DNA of 6,176 bases from an uncultured Oribacterium sp. (lineage in GTDB: Bacteria > Bacillota > Clostridia > Lachnospirales > Lachnospiraceae): assembly GCA_934279105.1 (NCBI GenBank), contig CAKQWR010000117.1, forward strand, positions 1-6,176. The letters are read 5' to 3'. The notes beneath the pieces are model-generated. The model saw only the letters and a list, made by a program, of their open reading frames with translations, searched no databases and was not told the origin of the DNA. This document shows, one piece after another, positions 5,056 through 6,176 of the stretch (its first letter is position 1; each line of letters starts with the position of its first letter). The position numbers and the translations under genes were made by a program.

Positions 5056-6176
5056 ATGACCCAAGCCAAAACACAGGACATGGGCTCCGGCAGCATTCCG
5101 AAACTGCTCGCCCAGCTCGCGATTCCGGCGGTCGTCGCCCAGATCGTAAACCTTCTTTATAATATCGTCGATCGTATCTATATCGGCCACATGGCAGAGG
5201 TCGGCGCAAACGCACTGACCGGTGTCGGCCTCTTCACACCGATCCTCATGCTGATCAACGCCTTCGCCATGCTGGCAGGCGCCGGCGGAGCACCACGTGC
5301 CGCGATTTCGATGGGCGCAAAAGATCACGAAACCGCAGAGAAAATCGTCGGCAATTGTTTTTCGATCCTGATGAGATTTGCCCTCGTGCTGACCATCGTA
5401 TTCTATGTACTGGCGCCGACCCTGCTCCGCCTTTTCGGTGCAAGTGAGGTTACCCTGCCGTATGCACTGGCCTACGCACGCATTTACATCCTCGGTACAG
5501 TTTTCGTCATGACCGTGCTCGGCATGAACCCCTTCATCACCACCCAGGGCTTCGCAAAAATCAGTATGCTGACGACCGTCATCGGTGCCGTCATCAATAT
5601 CATCCTGGATCCGATTTTCATCTTCGTACTGGGGATGGGTGTGCAGGGCGCAGCGCTCGCCACCGTGCTGAGTCAGTCGGTCGGCGCGGTCTGGATCCTC
5701 CGCTTCCTGACCGGAAAGCAGACCCTTCTGCACCTTCGCAGGGCGAATATGAAGCTCGACCCGAAGATCATCCTGCCGTGCCTGAGTCTCGGCATCTCCA
5801 CCTTCGTGATGCTGTCAACCGAGAGCCTGCTCTCGATCAGCTTCACCTCCAGCCTCGCGCGCTACGGCGGGGATGTTGCGGTCGGCGCGATGACGATCAT
5901 CACCAGCGTCAGCCAGCTGGCGACACTGCCGATGCAGGGCATCTGTCAGGGCGGGCAGCCGATCATCAGCTACAACTTCGGTGCGGGCAATGCAGACCGC
6001 GTGAAGAAAGCGTTCGCCGCACAGTTCACCGCCTGCTTCAGCTATGCGACTCTGTTCTGGGCGATCGTCATGCTGAAGCCTCAGTTCTTCGCCGGCATCT
6101 TCACCAGCAATATGGAGCTTCGCAGCTATACCTCCTGGGCGCTCCGCATCTACATGGCCGGCATCTTCGCCTTCGG
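5056..6176 (+). CDS. MATE family multidrug/cation efflux transporter, 3' end cut off by the window
   Basis: An open frame from ATG at 5056 runs to the window edge without a stop: 373 residues of a family usually about 450 long, so about 75-80 are missing. The start is supported by AAAGGA at 5038-5043, 12 bases upstream, and by the typical MATE beginning SIPKLLAQLAIPAVVAQIV. It is an inner-membrane antiporter expected to export drugs or organic cations using a Na+ or H+ gradient. Hydrophobic segments appear near residues 18-38, 58-78, 101-121, 140-160, 171-195, 199-217, 240-262, 276-298 and 320-340. The two MatE halves repeat visibly: GGAPRAAISMGAKDHETAEK at 77-96 corresponds to GGQPIISYNFGAGNADRVKK at 299-318. 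The second motif resembles the MepA-like branch of Gram-positive bacteria. Substrate cannot be read from the sequence. It is transcribed divergently from the hydrogenase operon, from its own promoter and a structured leader. Confidence 0.93.
   Translation, partial: MTQAKTQDMGSGSIPKLLAQLAIPAVVAQIVNLLYNIVDRIYIGHMAEVGANALTGVGLFTPILMLINAFAMLAGAGGAPRAAISMGAKDHETAEKIVGNCFSILMRFALVLTIVFYVLAPTLLRLFGASEVTLPYALAYARIYILGTVFVMTVLGMNPFITTQGFAKISMLTTVIGAVINIILDPIFIFVLGMGVQGAALATVLSQSVGAVWILRFLTGKQTLLHLRRANMKLDPKIILPCLSLGISTFVMLSTESLLSISFTSSLARYGGDVAVGAMTIITSVSQLATLPMQGICQGGQPIISYNFGAGNADRVKKAFAAQFTACFSYATLFWAIVMLKPQFFAGIFTSNMELRSYTSWALRIYMAGIFAF

Noticed and set aside
5031..5058. A promoter made of TTGACA at 5031-5036 and TATATG at 5053-5058
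   Set aside because: The -10 would overlap the MATE start codon and transcription would begin inside the gene. It is better read as leader DNA with a chance hexamer.
4962..5162. A 66-codon plus-strand frame overlapping the start of the MATE gene
   Set aside because: It is arginine-rich with no known motif, has no well-spaced ribosome binding site, and runs over the transporter start in another frame. The leader hairpins explain this DNA better.
5047..5733. A 228-codon open frame antisense to the MATE gene
   Set aside because: It is codon-aligned with the transporter frame and ends where the transporter starts. The predicted protein is strongly charged and low in complexity, as expected from reverse-reading a membrane protein.

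Overview
The window looks like part of a chromosome from an anaerobic Clostridia bacterium, probably Lachnospiraceae-like with moderate to fairly high GC. The clues are an [FeFe] hydrogenase paired with a glutamate-synthase-like flavoprotein, an ArsC/Spx-type small protein of a form I associate with gut Clostridia, strong AGGAGG-type ribosome binding sites, and AT-rich intergenic DNA between GC-rich genes. This is an inference from protein style; no rRNA or other marker gene is present.

Layout. (1) 1-1105, plus strand: the 3' part of a cutC gene (the window cuts off its start), followed 31 bases later by a small ArsC/Spx-fold gene that lacks the usual active-site cysteine. A strong hairpin terminator (1137-1168) ends this unit. 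(2) 1180-4742, minus strand: a two-gene operon. The upstream gene encodes a 610-residue iron-sulfur flavoprotein made of a NuoF-type [4Fe-4S] module, a GltD/NfnB-type oxidoreductase and a four-cysteine tail. The downstream gene encodes a 578-residue [FeFe] hydrogenase with the complete H-cluster and accessory cluster ligands. The genes overlap by 7 bases. (3) 4743-5055: a divergent intergenic region of 313 bases. It holds a good extended -10 promoter for the hydrogenase operon, a dyad over that -10, a leader hairpin, a pair of ATTGACA direct repeats one helical turn apart, a promoter for the rightward gene, and two tandem stem-loops in that gene's leader. (4) 5056 to the window end, plus strand: a MATE-family efflux transporter, cut off by the window edge.

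How the parts work together. The flavoprotein has FAD and NAD(P)H sites plus several iron-sulfur clusters, and the hydrogenase has a CpI-like chain of clusters leading to the H-cluster. The simplest reading is one soluble complex moving electrons between NAD(P)H and H2, possibly with a second acceptor. This matches the group A2 'glutamate synthase-linked' [FeFe] hydrogenases of the HydDB classification, whose physiological reaction I regard as poorly settled. The H-cluster maturases (HydE, HydF, HydG) are not in the window and must be encoded elsewhere. The CutC, ArsC-like and MATE genes have no evident link to hydrogen metabolism.

The most interesting points are the GltD-like/HydA pair with no NuoE or NADH/FMN-binding NuoF module, the cysteine-free ArsC/Spx homologue, an extra segment in CutC, and the dense set of dyads and repeats in the 4743-5055 region.
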